Source: JBEKHI01 sp050012355
Lineage (GTDB): Bacteria; Actinomycetota; Actinomycetes; Streptosporangiales; Streptosporangiaceae
Reading direction: 5' to 3'
NCBI GenBank assembly: GCA_050012355.1
Contig: JBEKHI010000213.1
Location: 1 to 16,766, forward strand
Length of the DNA: 16,766 nt
In this document: positions 1 to 6,277 of the stretch, piece by piece
Layout of the letters: each line of letters begins with the position of its first letter
Numbering within the stretch: position 1 is the stretch's first letter
Notes under the pieces: model-generated
What the model saw: the letters and a program-made list of their open reading frames with translations, nothing else
Told to the model about the DNA's origin: nothing
Databases searched by the model: none
Program-made: the position numbers and the translations under genes

Positions 1-102
1 CCAGGCCCGGATCACCATCGCCGTGCTGACTCACGCCATCCCCGAACGCGAGCCCGCGACGATCCGCGGCGTGCTCCAGCTCGTCCTAGGCAGCGTTGTT
101 GT
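1..102 (+). other. Possible 3' remnant of an upstream plus-strand gene
   Basis: Reading from base 2, the first about 31 codons end almost always in G or C (about 28 of 31), a strong coding signature for this genome. They read like an amphipathic C-terminal helix (LTHAIPEREPATIRGVLQL), loosely reminiscent of the end of MarR-type regulators. No stop follows in this frame until 287-289, deep inside the oppositely oriented thioesterase gene, whereas a TAG lies at 87-89 in the next frame. So the true end is unclear: the gene may stop through a frame change near 80-90, or the signal may be a shadow. The identity is not established and the start lies outside the window. Confidence 0.3.
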
Positions 103-513
103 TCACCTGCGGGCTGCGAGCCTGCTCTCGAAGCGGGTGCGATCGATGATGGCTCGCTGGTGGGTGCCGTGGCATACCGTTCCCGCGTTGTCCGCCGCTG
201 TGATCGTGAAGGTGAGCTGCCTTCCGGTCACCCGGGCTAGTTCGGTTGTTACGGTCAGGGTGTTGCCCGGGAGAGTGGGCGCCTCGTGACTGAGGTCGAC
301 GTGTACGCCGAGTGTCTGCTCGCCGTCGTCTAGGTGCTCGTTCACGGCGCGCATGCAGGCCCACTCAATGATGCCGACGAGGTAGCCGGTCGCTAGGACG
401 TCTGGAAGGGCCGCGAACTCCGGTGACTCTGGCAGTAGGTGCGGCACCGTACGGCTAGGCGGTACGCGATAGGCAAGGCTTGCGGTCAGGCCCGGCCGCA
501 GTGTCGATCGCAT
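103..513 (-). CDS. FlK-like hotdog-fold acyl-CoA thioesterase
   Basis: This 136-residue protein aligns without gaps, as I recall the sequence, to the fluoroacetyl-CoA thioesterase FlK of Streptomyces cattleya. The family hydrolyses short acyl-CoA thioesters in the cytoplasm as a hotdog dimer. The catalytic set falls at the same residue numbers as in FlK: Thr42, Glu50 and His76, with Gly69 and Arg120. The shared blocks PESPEF (28-33), EWAC (50-53) and GTHxRA (116-121) are also present. Val23, Leu26 and Phe33 of the substrate lid are kept, but position 36 is Leu where FlK has Phe, so true fluoroacetyl specificity is not implied. The ATG at 511-513 has an AGGGAG ribosome site (519-524) five bases upstream, inside the end of the TetR gene. 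The nine-base gap indicates one operon with that regulator. The family call is firm; the substrate is unknown. Confidence 0.85.
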   Translation of the reverse strand: MRSTLRPGLTASLAYRVPPSRTVPHLLPESPEFAALPDVLATGYLVGIIEWACMRAVNEHLDDGEQTLGVHVDLSHEAPTLPGNTLTVTTELARVTGRQLTFTITAADNAGTVCHGTHQRAIIDRTRFESRLAARR

Positions 514-522
514 GGCTTCTCC

Positions 523-1086
523 CTATGTCCCTGTGATGAGTCTGGCTGCCACCGCCCGAGCGCGGCGCATGGCGGTCTTGTCGCCAGTGACGACAACGCG
601 GGCATTCGCGCCGTCGATAAGCAGCAGCAGCGCATCGGCCAGTTCGTGGGGTTGGTCAAGCCCGGCCTCCACGGCCAGCGTGGCGAGGGTGTCGCGCAGC
701 CAGCCTTTGTACGCCGAGATCACCGTGCGGGCGGGGTGAGCAGGGTCGGGTAGTTCCACCGCGGCGTTAGTGAACGGGCAGCCGCGAAATCCTTCCCGGC
801 TGTGCCCGCTGGCCAGCCAGTCGAAAACCGCTAGCACCCGCCCGGCCCCGGATTCGCTGGCTTGGGCGAGATAAGCCGTCAGAGCCTGTTGCCGACGGAC
901 CCGGCGTTGGTCCAGGACGGCAGCCACCAGGTTCTCCTTGGAGCCGAACTGGGAGTACAGGGTCGGCTTTGATACCCCGGCCCGCTCCGTCAGTGAGTCC
1001 ACCCCAGTCGCCCTGATGCCCTCGGTGTAGAAGATCTCTGCCGCGGTCTCCAGGAGTCGCTGCCCGGCTGGGCTCAGGTCACCCAT
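523..1086 (-). CDS. TetR/AcrR family transcriptional repressor
   Basis: This is a 187-residue TetR-type repressor. Residues about 8-55 form the N-terminal helix-turn-helix domain, seen as LLETAAEIFYTEGIRATGVD followed by LTERAGVSKPTLYSQFGSKE. The rest is an all-helical ligand-binding and dimerisation domain with the GCPFxNAAxE block (about residues 101-110) common in actinobacterial members. It sits directly upstream of the FlK-like thioesterase with nine bases between them, so it probably represses its own operon. A 16-base palindrome (1094-1109) lies seven bases before the ATG and is the obvious candidate operator. No strong Shine-Dalgarno sequence precedes the ATG, only AGG three bases away, so translation may start on a very short leader. 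The inducer cannot be read from the sequence. Confidence 0.9.
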   Translation of the reverse strand: MGDLSPAGQRLLETAAEIFYTEGIRATGVDSLTERAGVSKPTLYSQFGSKENLVAAVLDQRRVRRQQALTAYLAQASESGAGRVLAVFDWLASGHSREGFRGCPFTNAAVELPDPAHPARTVISAYKGWLRDTLATLAVEAGLDQPHELADALLLLIDGANARVVVTGDKTAMRRARAVAARLITGT

Positions 1087-1093
1087 GTACCTA

Positions 1094-1109
1094 TACTGAC
1101 AGGTCAGTA
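1094..1109. promoter_or_regulatory. Palindromic TetR-type operator
   Basis: TACTGAC-AG-GTCAGTA is a perfect inverted repeat with seven-base arms around a two-base centre. It sits between the MarR stop and the TetR start, seven bases upstream of the TetR ATG on the minus strand. Half-sites of this sort, overlapping the promoter, are typical of TetR autoregulation. Binding by the adjacent TetR protein is inferred. Confidence 0.65.
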
Positions 1110-1131
1110 AAGTAGACGCAATGCGAGTGGC

Positions 1132-1596
1132 TCACGTGCTCGCGTGCTTTTCGAGGGCGGCCTCGTAGGCGCGCATCGTGGCCACAATCGTCGCCCGCTG
1201 GGTGGGCGTGAGCGCGGCGAGCACCTCGGTCCAGGCGGTGGCGCTGCCGGAAAGCCACTCCGTGACCGGGACCGCGTAGCCCGGTGCGATCGCGACGATT
1301 CTGCGTCGCCGGTCGGTGTCGTCCTCCTGCCTGGTCAGGATGCCGCTGCGGGACAGGTCGCCGACCATCAGGCTGACGGTGGTGGGCGCCACCTCCAGTC
1401 GGTCCGCTAGCTCGCTCACCGTCAGCGGGCCGTCGTACTGCAGGTAGGCCAGCAGAGCGAGGTGGCGGGGAGCCAGGTCCAGTCCGCGCAGGGCGTCAGG
1501 GATCGGCAGTCGCTTGGCTCGTGCCACCAGTTGCGGCATCAAGAGCAGCATCGACCGGACTGCCTGGGTCGTGGTCATCGTGTCGTTGTCGCTCAT
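1132..1596 (-). CDS. MarR family transcriptional regulator
   Basis: This 154-residue winged-helix regulator has the MarR layout: a dimerising N-terminal helix, then a core from about residue 40 to 105 containing LTVSELADRLEVAPTTVSLM (recognition helix). The wing holds the DxDRRRR motif (DDTDRRRRIVAI), and a long C-terminal helix follows. The start at 1594-1596 gives a family-typical length. The frame stays open upstream to 2181, but those codons lie antisense to the tautomerase gene and cannot be coding as well. The gene is divergent from the tandem tautomerase across 55 bases containing a CTTTG-N4-CAAAG palindrome, so it probably controls that enzyme and itself. It may also read on into the TetR-thioesterase operon 45 bases downstream. 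Confidence 0.88.
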   Translation of the reverse strand: MSDNDTMTTTQAVRSMLLLMPQLVARAKRLPIPDALRGLDLAPRHLALLAYLQYDGPLTVSELADRLEVAPTTVSLMVGDLSRSGILTRQEDDTDRRRRIVAIAPGYAVPVTEWLSGSATAWTEVLAALTPTQRATIVATMRAYEAALEKHAST

Positions 1597-1607
1597 CCGT
1601 CTGTTAC

Positions 1608-1621
1608 CTTTGTTATCAAAG
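1608..1621. promoter_or_regulatory. Inverted repeat, candidate MarR operator
   Basis: CTTTG-TTAT-CAAAG lies in the AT-richer 55-base interval between the divergent MarR and tautomerase genes. MarR proteins usually bind 14-20 base AT-rich palindromes in such shared promoters. A related CTTT and CAAAG pair follows at 1623-1638. Assignment to this MarR is inferred from position only. Confidence 0.5.
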
Positions 1622-1651
1622 CCTTTTTGGAAGCAAAGAGAGGACTCGACT

Positions 1652-2035
1652 ATGCCACATCTGACGGTGCGCGTGCCCGAAGCGCAACTCGTCGGCCGCG
1701 AGCCAGCGCTGATCACCGCGCTGACCGAAGCTGTCGCGCAGGTGTACGGCGAGTGGGCTCGCGACATCGTGGTCGTCCATCTCGACGGCGTGCCGGGGGG
1801 ACGCTGGGGGATCGGCGGACGGGCGGCCGATGACGCCGCGCCTGCGATCACGTTCGGCATCCGCGAGGCGGCCTTGACGCGCCCTGGCGGTGATGAGGTC
1901 GCGGCCCGGCTGGTTACCGGACTGACCGACGCGGTCGCTGGCGTGCTCGGCGAGCAGACGCGCGGTGGCACCAGCGTCGAGCTTGTCGGCACCCCCGAGG
2001 GCCGTACCGGTATCGGCGGCCGGATAGCCAGCTGA
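1652..2035 (+). CDS. Tandem-duplicated 4-oxalocrotonate tautomerase family protein
   Basis: The 127-residue product consists of two copies of the roughly 62-residue 4-OT subunit. Each half ends in the family's beta-hairpin signature: RWGIGGR at 51-57 and RTGIGGR at 118-124, a period of 67 residues. The N-terminus is Met-Pro-His, so removal of Met exposes Pro1, the catalytic base of tautomerases. In the second half Pro64 sits near the domain boundary and cannot act as a free N-terminal base. The aromatic residue that precedes GIGG in 4-OT (Phe50) is Trp52 in copy one and Thr119 in copy two, so copy two is probably non-catalytic. AGAGAGGA lies eight bases before this ATG, which supports it over a longer in-frame start at 1514 inside the MarR gene. 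The substrate is unknown; the divergent MarR is the likely regulator. Confidence 0.82.
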   Translation: MPHLTVRVPEAQLVGREPALITALTEAVAQVYGEWARDIVVVHLDGVPGGRWGIGGRAADDAAPAITFGIREAALTRPGGDEVAARLVTGLTDAVAGVLGEQTRGGTSVELVGTPEGRTGIGGRIAS

Positions 2036-2104
2036 CCGTGGCGGGTCCGTCCTGACATGTTTTCTGGTTGTTTGACCCCCTGTGGCGCGCCGCCCGCGAC
2101 CCCA

Positions 2105-2150
2105 TCGATGGCCCACCGCTGGGGGTATAGCGCCAGCGGTGGGCCATCGA
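2105..2150. terminator. Long stem-loop downstream of the tautomerase gene
   Basis: Perfect 18-base arms (2105-2122 and 2133-2150) surround a ten-base loop, giving a very GC-rich hairpin 70 bases after the tautomerase stop. No T-run follows on either strand. If it is a terminator it is of the U-less kind often reported in actinobacteria; it could also be a mobile palindromic repeat. The rest of 2036-2305 contains no ORF with coding character, apart from an imperfect 14-base direct repeat (2215-2228 and 2253-2266). Confidence 0.6.
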
Positions 2151-2214
2151 CGGTTCTGTAGAAGGTGCTGCCGCACCCCACCAGTCACACAGGCCTCCGT
2201 TTACGTGCCTGAGC

Positions 2215-2266
2215 GAATACCCCCGACCAGGGATCCCGGCCAGCAGCGGCGTGAATGCCCCCGACC
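2215..2266. repeat. Imperfect 14-base direct repeat
   Basis: GAATACCCCCGACC (2215-2228) recurs as GAATGCCCCCGACC (2253-2266), 13 of 14 bases identical at a 38-base period, 40 bases upstream of the next gene start. The spacing places both copies close to the same helix face. They could be tandem regulatory half-sites or chance similarity in GC-rich DNA. Confidence 0.3.
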
Positions 2267-2305
2267 CCGGGCGCTCCCTAGACCATGCGGGGTTTAGGAA
2301 GGCGA

Positions 2306-2962
2306 ATGTCCGGAATAGGGGATAGCGTCCGCCACGTGAGTAACGAACTTGACGGCGATGACATCCTCGCGGCCGAGGCGGCCTGCCGGGGTTTCCTCGA
2401 ACCGACCGCCGAGATGGACTGGACGGTCGCGGTTCCTGGCCTGGACTTCACCGTGGCATCGGTTGTCGCGCATGCGGCTAACGGCCCGCTGTGGTACGCG
2501 CTTGACCTGTGGGGCGGCCCGGCCGACGCGGCCGCCTTCGACCTGAAGGTCCGGGCCGATGCCGCTAATGCCGCGCTTGTGGTGAGCCTGAGCAGCGCGG
2601 CGCGTGTCTGCGCCGCATCCGTTGATGCCGCACCCGCCGGTATCCGGGGCTTCCACCCGGCCGGAGCTCCCGACGCCGCTGGTTTCGCCGCTATGGCTTG
2701 CGATGAGCTGCTGATCCACACCGACGACGCGGCCCGTGGTCTGGGACTGCGGTTCGCCCCCGATCCCGCGCTGGCCGGGAAGGTTCTTGCCCGCTTGTTT
2801 CCCTGGCACCAGCCCGGTGACGATCCCTGGCGGGCGTTGCTGTGGGCGAACGGTCGCATCGACTTGCCGGGGCGTCCCAGCCAGACCGGATGGGTCTGGC
2901 ACTGCGCGCCGCTGGGGGACTGGGACGGACGGCCGCCGGTGCAGCTATCCGACGTCCCATAG
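2306..2962 (+). CDS. DinB / maleylpyruvate-isomerase N-terminal (MDMPI) type protein
   Basis: This 218-residue protein has the DinB-like four-helix bundle of mycothiol-dependent maleylpyruvate isomerases. The metal site can be read as His56 (VVAHAANG) plus Glu134 and His138 in DELLIHTDDAARGLG, an E-x3-H pair like that of characterised MDMPI proteins. The family uses a divalent metal and often mycothiol for isomerisation or thiol transfer; the substrate here is not known. I chose ATG 2306 because AGGAAGG lies just upstream; ATG 2285 in the same frame lacks a ribosome site, and GTG 2336 is a further alternative. The gene overlaps the convergent amidase tail-to-tail by 18 bases. Mycothiol-type chemistry fits an actinobacterial host. 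Confidence 0.7.
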   Translation: MSGIGDSVRHVSNELDGDDILAAEAACRGFLEPTAEMDWTVAVPGLDFTVASVVAHAANGPLWYALDLWGGPADAAAFDLKVRADAANAALVVSLSSAARVCAASVDAAPAGIRGFHPAGAPDAAGFAAMACDELLIHTDDAARGLGLRFAPDPALAGKVLARLFPWHQPGDDPWRALLWANGRIDLPGRPSQTGWVWHCAPLGDWDGRPPVQLSDVP

Positions 2963-3787
2963 CCGCGCGTACAGATTCGGCCGCCGGTCGGCGAACACAT
3001 CGTTCCGCTCACTGGTCCGCTTGTCCCGCGCCCGTCGCAGGTCGAGCGGAGCGGTAATTATGGCCCCGCGGTCCTTGGGTGCTGGCCCGGCGGCTGGGTA
3101 GCCGTTACGCCGCAAGATGACCGAGCCGCCGAGCCAGTCCACCCCGCGCTCGGTTCCGCACCGGTCCGCGACCGCGATGAACACGCCATTGGACCAGGCC
3201 GCCGCCTGCGCGACGACAATCTCACCGGATCGCTCACCCGGCGGTGCGGGCGCGGCCGATGCCGGCCAGTTCACCGGGGCCGCGATGAGGTCAGCGCCGT
3301 TCAGCGCGGCGAGCCGTACCCATTCCGGGAACTCCAGGTCGTAGCAGATCATGATCCCGACATTGCCGAACGGCAATTCCACCACTGGCGGCGCGTCATC
3401 GCCGGGTGTGAAGATCTCTTTCTCGGCGTCCCACAGGTGCGCCTTGCGGTACACCGCCCTCGTGCCAGACGCGTCGACGAGCGCCGCGCTGTTGTACAGC
3501 TTGCCGTCTGCCCCCAGCTCGCAGAACCCGCCGACGATAGACAGGTCATGGGCGGCGGCCAGCGATCGCCACTGGCGCAGCGTCACGGAAGACGACGCGA
3601 GCGATCGCGCTTCGCTGGCGTCCGAGAACACGTATCCCGAGTCCGATAGTTCCGGCAGCACTACGAGCCGTGCGCCGGCGAGCGCCGCCTCGGTGACCGC
3701 CGCCCTCGCCGCCTCCCGGTTGGCGTCCAGTTTCCCCACCGCGAGTTCGAGCTGGGCGACCGCGACGACAGTTCCGGTGTCCGTCAT
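2945..3787 (-). CDS. Nitrilase-superfamily carbon-nitrogen hydrolase (amidase)
   Basis: This 280-residue cytoplasmic enzyme of the nitrilase superfamily hydrolyses amide or related C-N bonds through a covalent thioester. The catalytic residues are visible: Glu46 in VVLPELSDSGY, Lys115 in YRKAHLWDAEKE (with Glu122 or Glu124 as the second acid) and the nucleophile Cys148 in GIMICYDLEFPE. The length matches single-domain aliphatic amidases and N-carbamoyl-amino-acid hydrolase-like members, and all core blocks are intact. It starts 32 bases from the divergent, frameshifted exporter and ends overlapping the MDMPI-type gene by 18 bases on the other strand. The family is firm. The substrate cannot be assigned; nitrilase proper is less likely given the CYDLEFPE amidase-like block. 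Confidence 0.87.
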   Translation of the reverse strand: MTDTGTVVAVAQLELAVGKLDANREAARAAVTEAALAGARLVVLPELSDSGYVFSDASEARSLASSSVTLRQWRSLAAAHDLSIVGGFCELGADGKLYNSAALVDASGTRAVYRKAHLWDAEKEIFTPGDDAPPVVELPFGNVGIMICYDLEFPEWVRLAALNGADLIAAPVNWPASAAPAPPGERSGEIVVAQAAAWSNGVFIAVADRCGTERGVDWLGGSVILRRNGYPAAGPAPKDRGAIITAPLDLRRARDKRTSERNDVFADRRPNLYARLWDVG

Positions 3788-3819
3788 GCCGTCATGTTCT
3801 CACGCATCTTTCATACCCT

Positions 3820-5263
3820 GTGCGCGTGGCCGAGACAGGACGACTCCGCTGGGTAACCCAGGTAGCCGTCACCGGGCAGCTCATGGTGGTGATCGACATC
3901 GCGGTGGTCAACGTGGCCACTCCGACAATCCGGTCGGCGCTCGGCGTCTCGGCACCAGGAGTGCAGTGGGTAGCCAGCGCGTACACGCTCGCCTTCGCCG
4001 GATTCCCTGCTGGTCGGCGGACGCGCGGCCGACATTATCGGCCGGCGCAGGATCTTCACTCTCGGGCTCGCCCTGTTCACTGGGTCCAGCCTCGCCGCTG
4101 GCCTCGCGCCAGTCGCCGGGATGCTTATCGCGGCCCGCGCCGTGCAAGGCCTCGGCGCGGCGCTGCTTTCCCCGGCCACGCTGACGATCCTGGTAACCGA
4201 TCTGAGCGGAAGACGGCAGCGTAGAGCAATCGGCGCCTGGGCATCGATGAGCGGTGTCGGCGGCGGCCTGGGGGTCTTCCTCGGCGGGCTGATGACCCAG
4301 GAACTTTCCTGGCGCTGGATTTTCATCATCAACGTGCCAGTCGGCGTAGTCGTGCTGGCGACCGGCTGGGCCGTACTCGGGAAAGACACCGCTACTTCCC
4401 GCATCAGGGACCTGGATGTCCCCGGTGCCCTGACACTCACCGCCGGAATGCTCGCTTTCACCTACGCGCTCATGCAGGCCGGAGTCTCGAGCTGGACGGC
4501 AGCATTGACGATTGGTTCTATCGCCGTCGCGCTAGTGATGTTCGCCGTATTCGGGCGGATCGAATCGCGATCCGCCCGCCCGGCGCTCGTACCACTGGGC
4601 AAGCTGCGCGGACCGGTCACGGTACCGGTGAATCTCACCGTGCTGCTCTTGTTCTGCGTGGTCAACGCGCCGTGGTTCCTGCTCTCCTATTACATGCAGA
4701 CGGTGCTGGGCTTCGGGCCGTTGCGCGCCGGATTCTGCTTCCTGCCGCAGGCCGCCGTCATAGCGCTCACGTCGAATATCGGCTCCCGGATAGCCGCCCG
4801 TCGTGGCGCGCGGGTGCTGCTGACAGCCGGGCCGGCGCTCGCCGTGGCGGGCCTGCTGCTGATGTGGTGGACCGCCCGCGGCGCGGACCAAAGCTATCCA
4901 GCCGCTGTCCTCGGACCGCTGATCCTGCTTGGCCTCGCGATCGGCTGCACGCTGCCGTCGGCGGCTCTTATCGCGGCCGCCGACGCCGAACCGGGGGGCG
5001 GCGGCCTGGCCTCAGCCTTGCTGAACTCAAGCAGGCAATTCGGCGGCGCGCTCGGCCTGGCCATCCTGTTCACCACCGGTACACAGCACGGCGGCGGACT
5101 GCACGCGATTCCCACGGGGTATCCGACGGCCGCTCTCACCGGCGCCGGCCTAGCCTTCCTCGCGCTGCTAGCTGCCCTCGCCACGGCCCGCGCCCTCATG
5201 CCGGGGCGGACGCGGCGATCGCCTCGATCTCGACAAGCTGCCCTGGGTAGCCGAGGACCGTGA
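3820..5263 (+). pseudogene. DHA2-family MFS drug exporter, broken by a one-base frameshift
   Basis: The N-terminal part (GTG 3820 or 3826) gives the first helix of a 14-TM EmrB/QacA-type drug:proton antiporter (VVIDIAVVNVATPTI). The frame is lost at GCCGGATTCCCTGCTGG. Dropping one C from the CCC at 4005-4007 restores the family motif-A region LLVGGRAADIIGRRRIF and joins the rest without a gap. The second frame, about 4008-5263, contains RAVQGLGAALLSPATLTIL and the motif-C-like GVGGGLGVFLGGL. The repaired product would be about 480 residues, normal for the family. As given, translation yields only a short N-terminal fragment, unless the downstream ORF restarts at ATG 4121. No clear Shine-Dalgarno precedes 3820. 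The 3' end overlaps the RidA gene by 68 bases on the opposite strand. It may be a sequencing error in a C run or a true pseudogene. Confidence 0.8.
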
Positions 5264-5597
5264 CGCCGAGCAACGTGCTGGGGACGTCGTGATCACCGAA
5301 GGCGGCGGCCACCTCGTTCCACGCCGCGACGAGATCACCGCGGTCGCTGCTGGCGACATACACGGTCGTCTTGAGCACGTCCCGGATCGACACGCCGCAC
5401 TCAGTTAGCGCGATCCCCAGGTTCCGGAGCGCCTGCCGCATCTGCCCGGCGATGTCGTCAGGGTTGGTCACCTGGCCTTTCTCATCGAGCGGGCAGGCGC
5501 CCGCGGTGAAGATAAGGCCGGCCCGGTGAGAGACCGCGGCGTACGCGTAGGGGGCGCCTGGGAAGAGCCGGGTACTGCGGATGAGGTTCGCGTCCAT
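5196..5597 (-). CDS. RidA (YjgF/YER057c/UK114) family protein
   Basis: This 133-residue protein has the trimeric RidA chorismate-mutase-like fold. It shows AGACPLDEKGQ, the QMRQALRNLGIAL helix, SIRDVLKTTVYV and the terminal YPGQLVEIEAIA. Canonical RidA proteins hydrolyse reactive enamines and imines and need an Arg near the subunit interface, in the segment before the final EIEAIA. Here that segment reads PSTLLGVTVLGYPG, with Ser or Thr where the Arg is expected. The protein therefore resembles Rid subgroups whose deaminase activity is doubtful. The start at 5597 gives the usual length; the open frame upstream to 5729 overlaps the sigma factor gene. It is divergent from the ECF sigma gene across 86 bases. 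Confidence 0.87.
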   Translation of the reverse strand: MDANLIRSTRLFPGAPYAYAAVSHRAGLIFTAGACPLDEKGQVTNPDDIAGQMRQALRNLGIALTECGVSIRDVLKTTVYVASSDRGDLVAAWNEVAAAFGDHDVPSTLLGVTVLGYPGQLVEIEAIAASAPA

Positions 5598-5683
5598 GGC
5601 ACTAGATTCTGGTTCCTTCGAGGTAACGCGAGCCGGTGGCGCCGCCAAGTACGGGTGTAATTGACGGCGAAGGGAGCCTGTGG

Positions 5684-6277
5684 ATGAGTGCAGAAGATCT
5701 ATCGGATGTTGTCGGAGATCCGGCGGCATTCGAGGACTTCTACCGGCGGCATGTCACGGCGATCAGCAGGTTCCTGGCCCGCCGGGTCACTGACCCGCAG
5801 CTGGTTGCCGACCTGACCGCCGACGTTTTTCACGAGGTCATCCGGTCCGCCCATACCTACCGTCGGGACCGGGGAAGCGAACTGGGCTGGCTATACGGAA
5901 TCGCCAGGAACGTCCTCGCCTACGACCGGCGCCGTGAGGCGAGTCGGCTGCGCGCGGAACGGGTCGCGGCCGGACGGCGACTGCTCGATGAAGACGACAT
6001 CGCCCGTCTCGAGGAGCGCATCGACGCGGAGAGTGCTGCTCGGCGGCTGCGGCAGGCGCTCTCGCTGCTGCCAGAAAACGATCGTGCGCTCGTGGAACTG
6101 GTGGCCGTCGACGGACTGTCCCTGAAGGACGCGGCCGCCGCCCTAGGCATCAAGTCGGGAACAGCGAGGGTGCGCATGTACCGAGCGCGGCGCGCCACTC
6201 GCGACGCGCTCGAACCGCCGCTGCCGCAGTCCCCAGCCGCCGTCCCTTCACTGTCCACCGGGATCAGGGAGAACTGA
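5684..6277 (+). CDS. ECF-type RNA polymerase sigma factor
   Basis: This 197-residue sigma-70 family protein has only regions 2 and 4. Region 2 covers about residues 16-88 (FEDFYRRHVTAISRFLARRV, then ELGWLYGIARNVLAYDRRRE). Region 4 covers about 122-175 (ALSLLPENDRALVELVAVDG, then LSLKDAAAALGIKSGTARVR). It directs RNA polymerase to a specific promoter set when released by its partner. ATG 5684 is preceded by AGGGAG at seven bases, so I prefer it to the in-frame GTG at 5636. The stop TGA overlaps the ATG of the next gene (TGATG), so the two are translationally coupled, the classic arrangement for a sigma factor and its membrane partner. No convincing ECF-type promoter was seen in the 86 bases upstream. 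Confidence 0.9.
   Translation: MSAEDLSDVVGDPAAFEDFYRRHVTAISRFLARRVTDPQLVADLTADVFHEVIRSAHTYRRDRGSELGWLYGIARNVLAYDRRREASRLRAERVAAGRRLLDEDDIARLEERIDAESAARRLRQALSLLPENDRALVELVAVDGLSLKDAAAALGIKSGTARVRMYRARRATRDALEPPLPQSPAAVPSLSTGIREN

Noticed and set aside
1597..2181. Minus-strand open frame extending the MarR ORF to 349 residues
   Set aside because: It lies antisense to the tautomerase gene and has no domain; the MarR start at 1596 gives the family length.
5598..5683. ECF-type promoter upstream of the sigma/CU044 pair (GGTAAC near 5620)
   Set aside because: No matching -10 element at a normal distance, so autoregulation cannot be supported from sequence.
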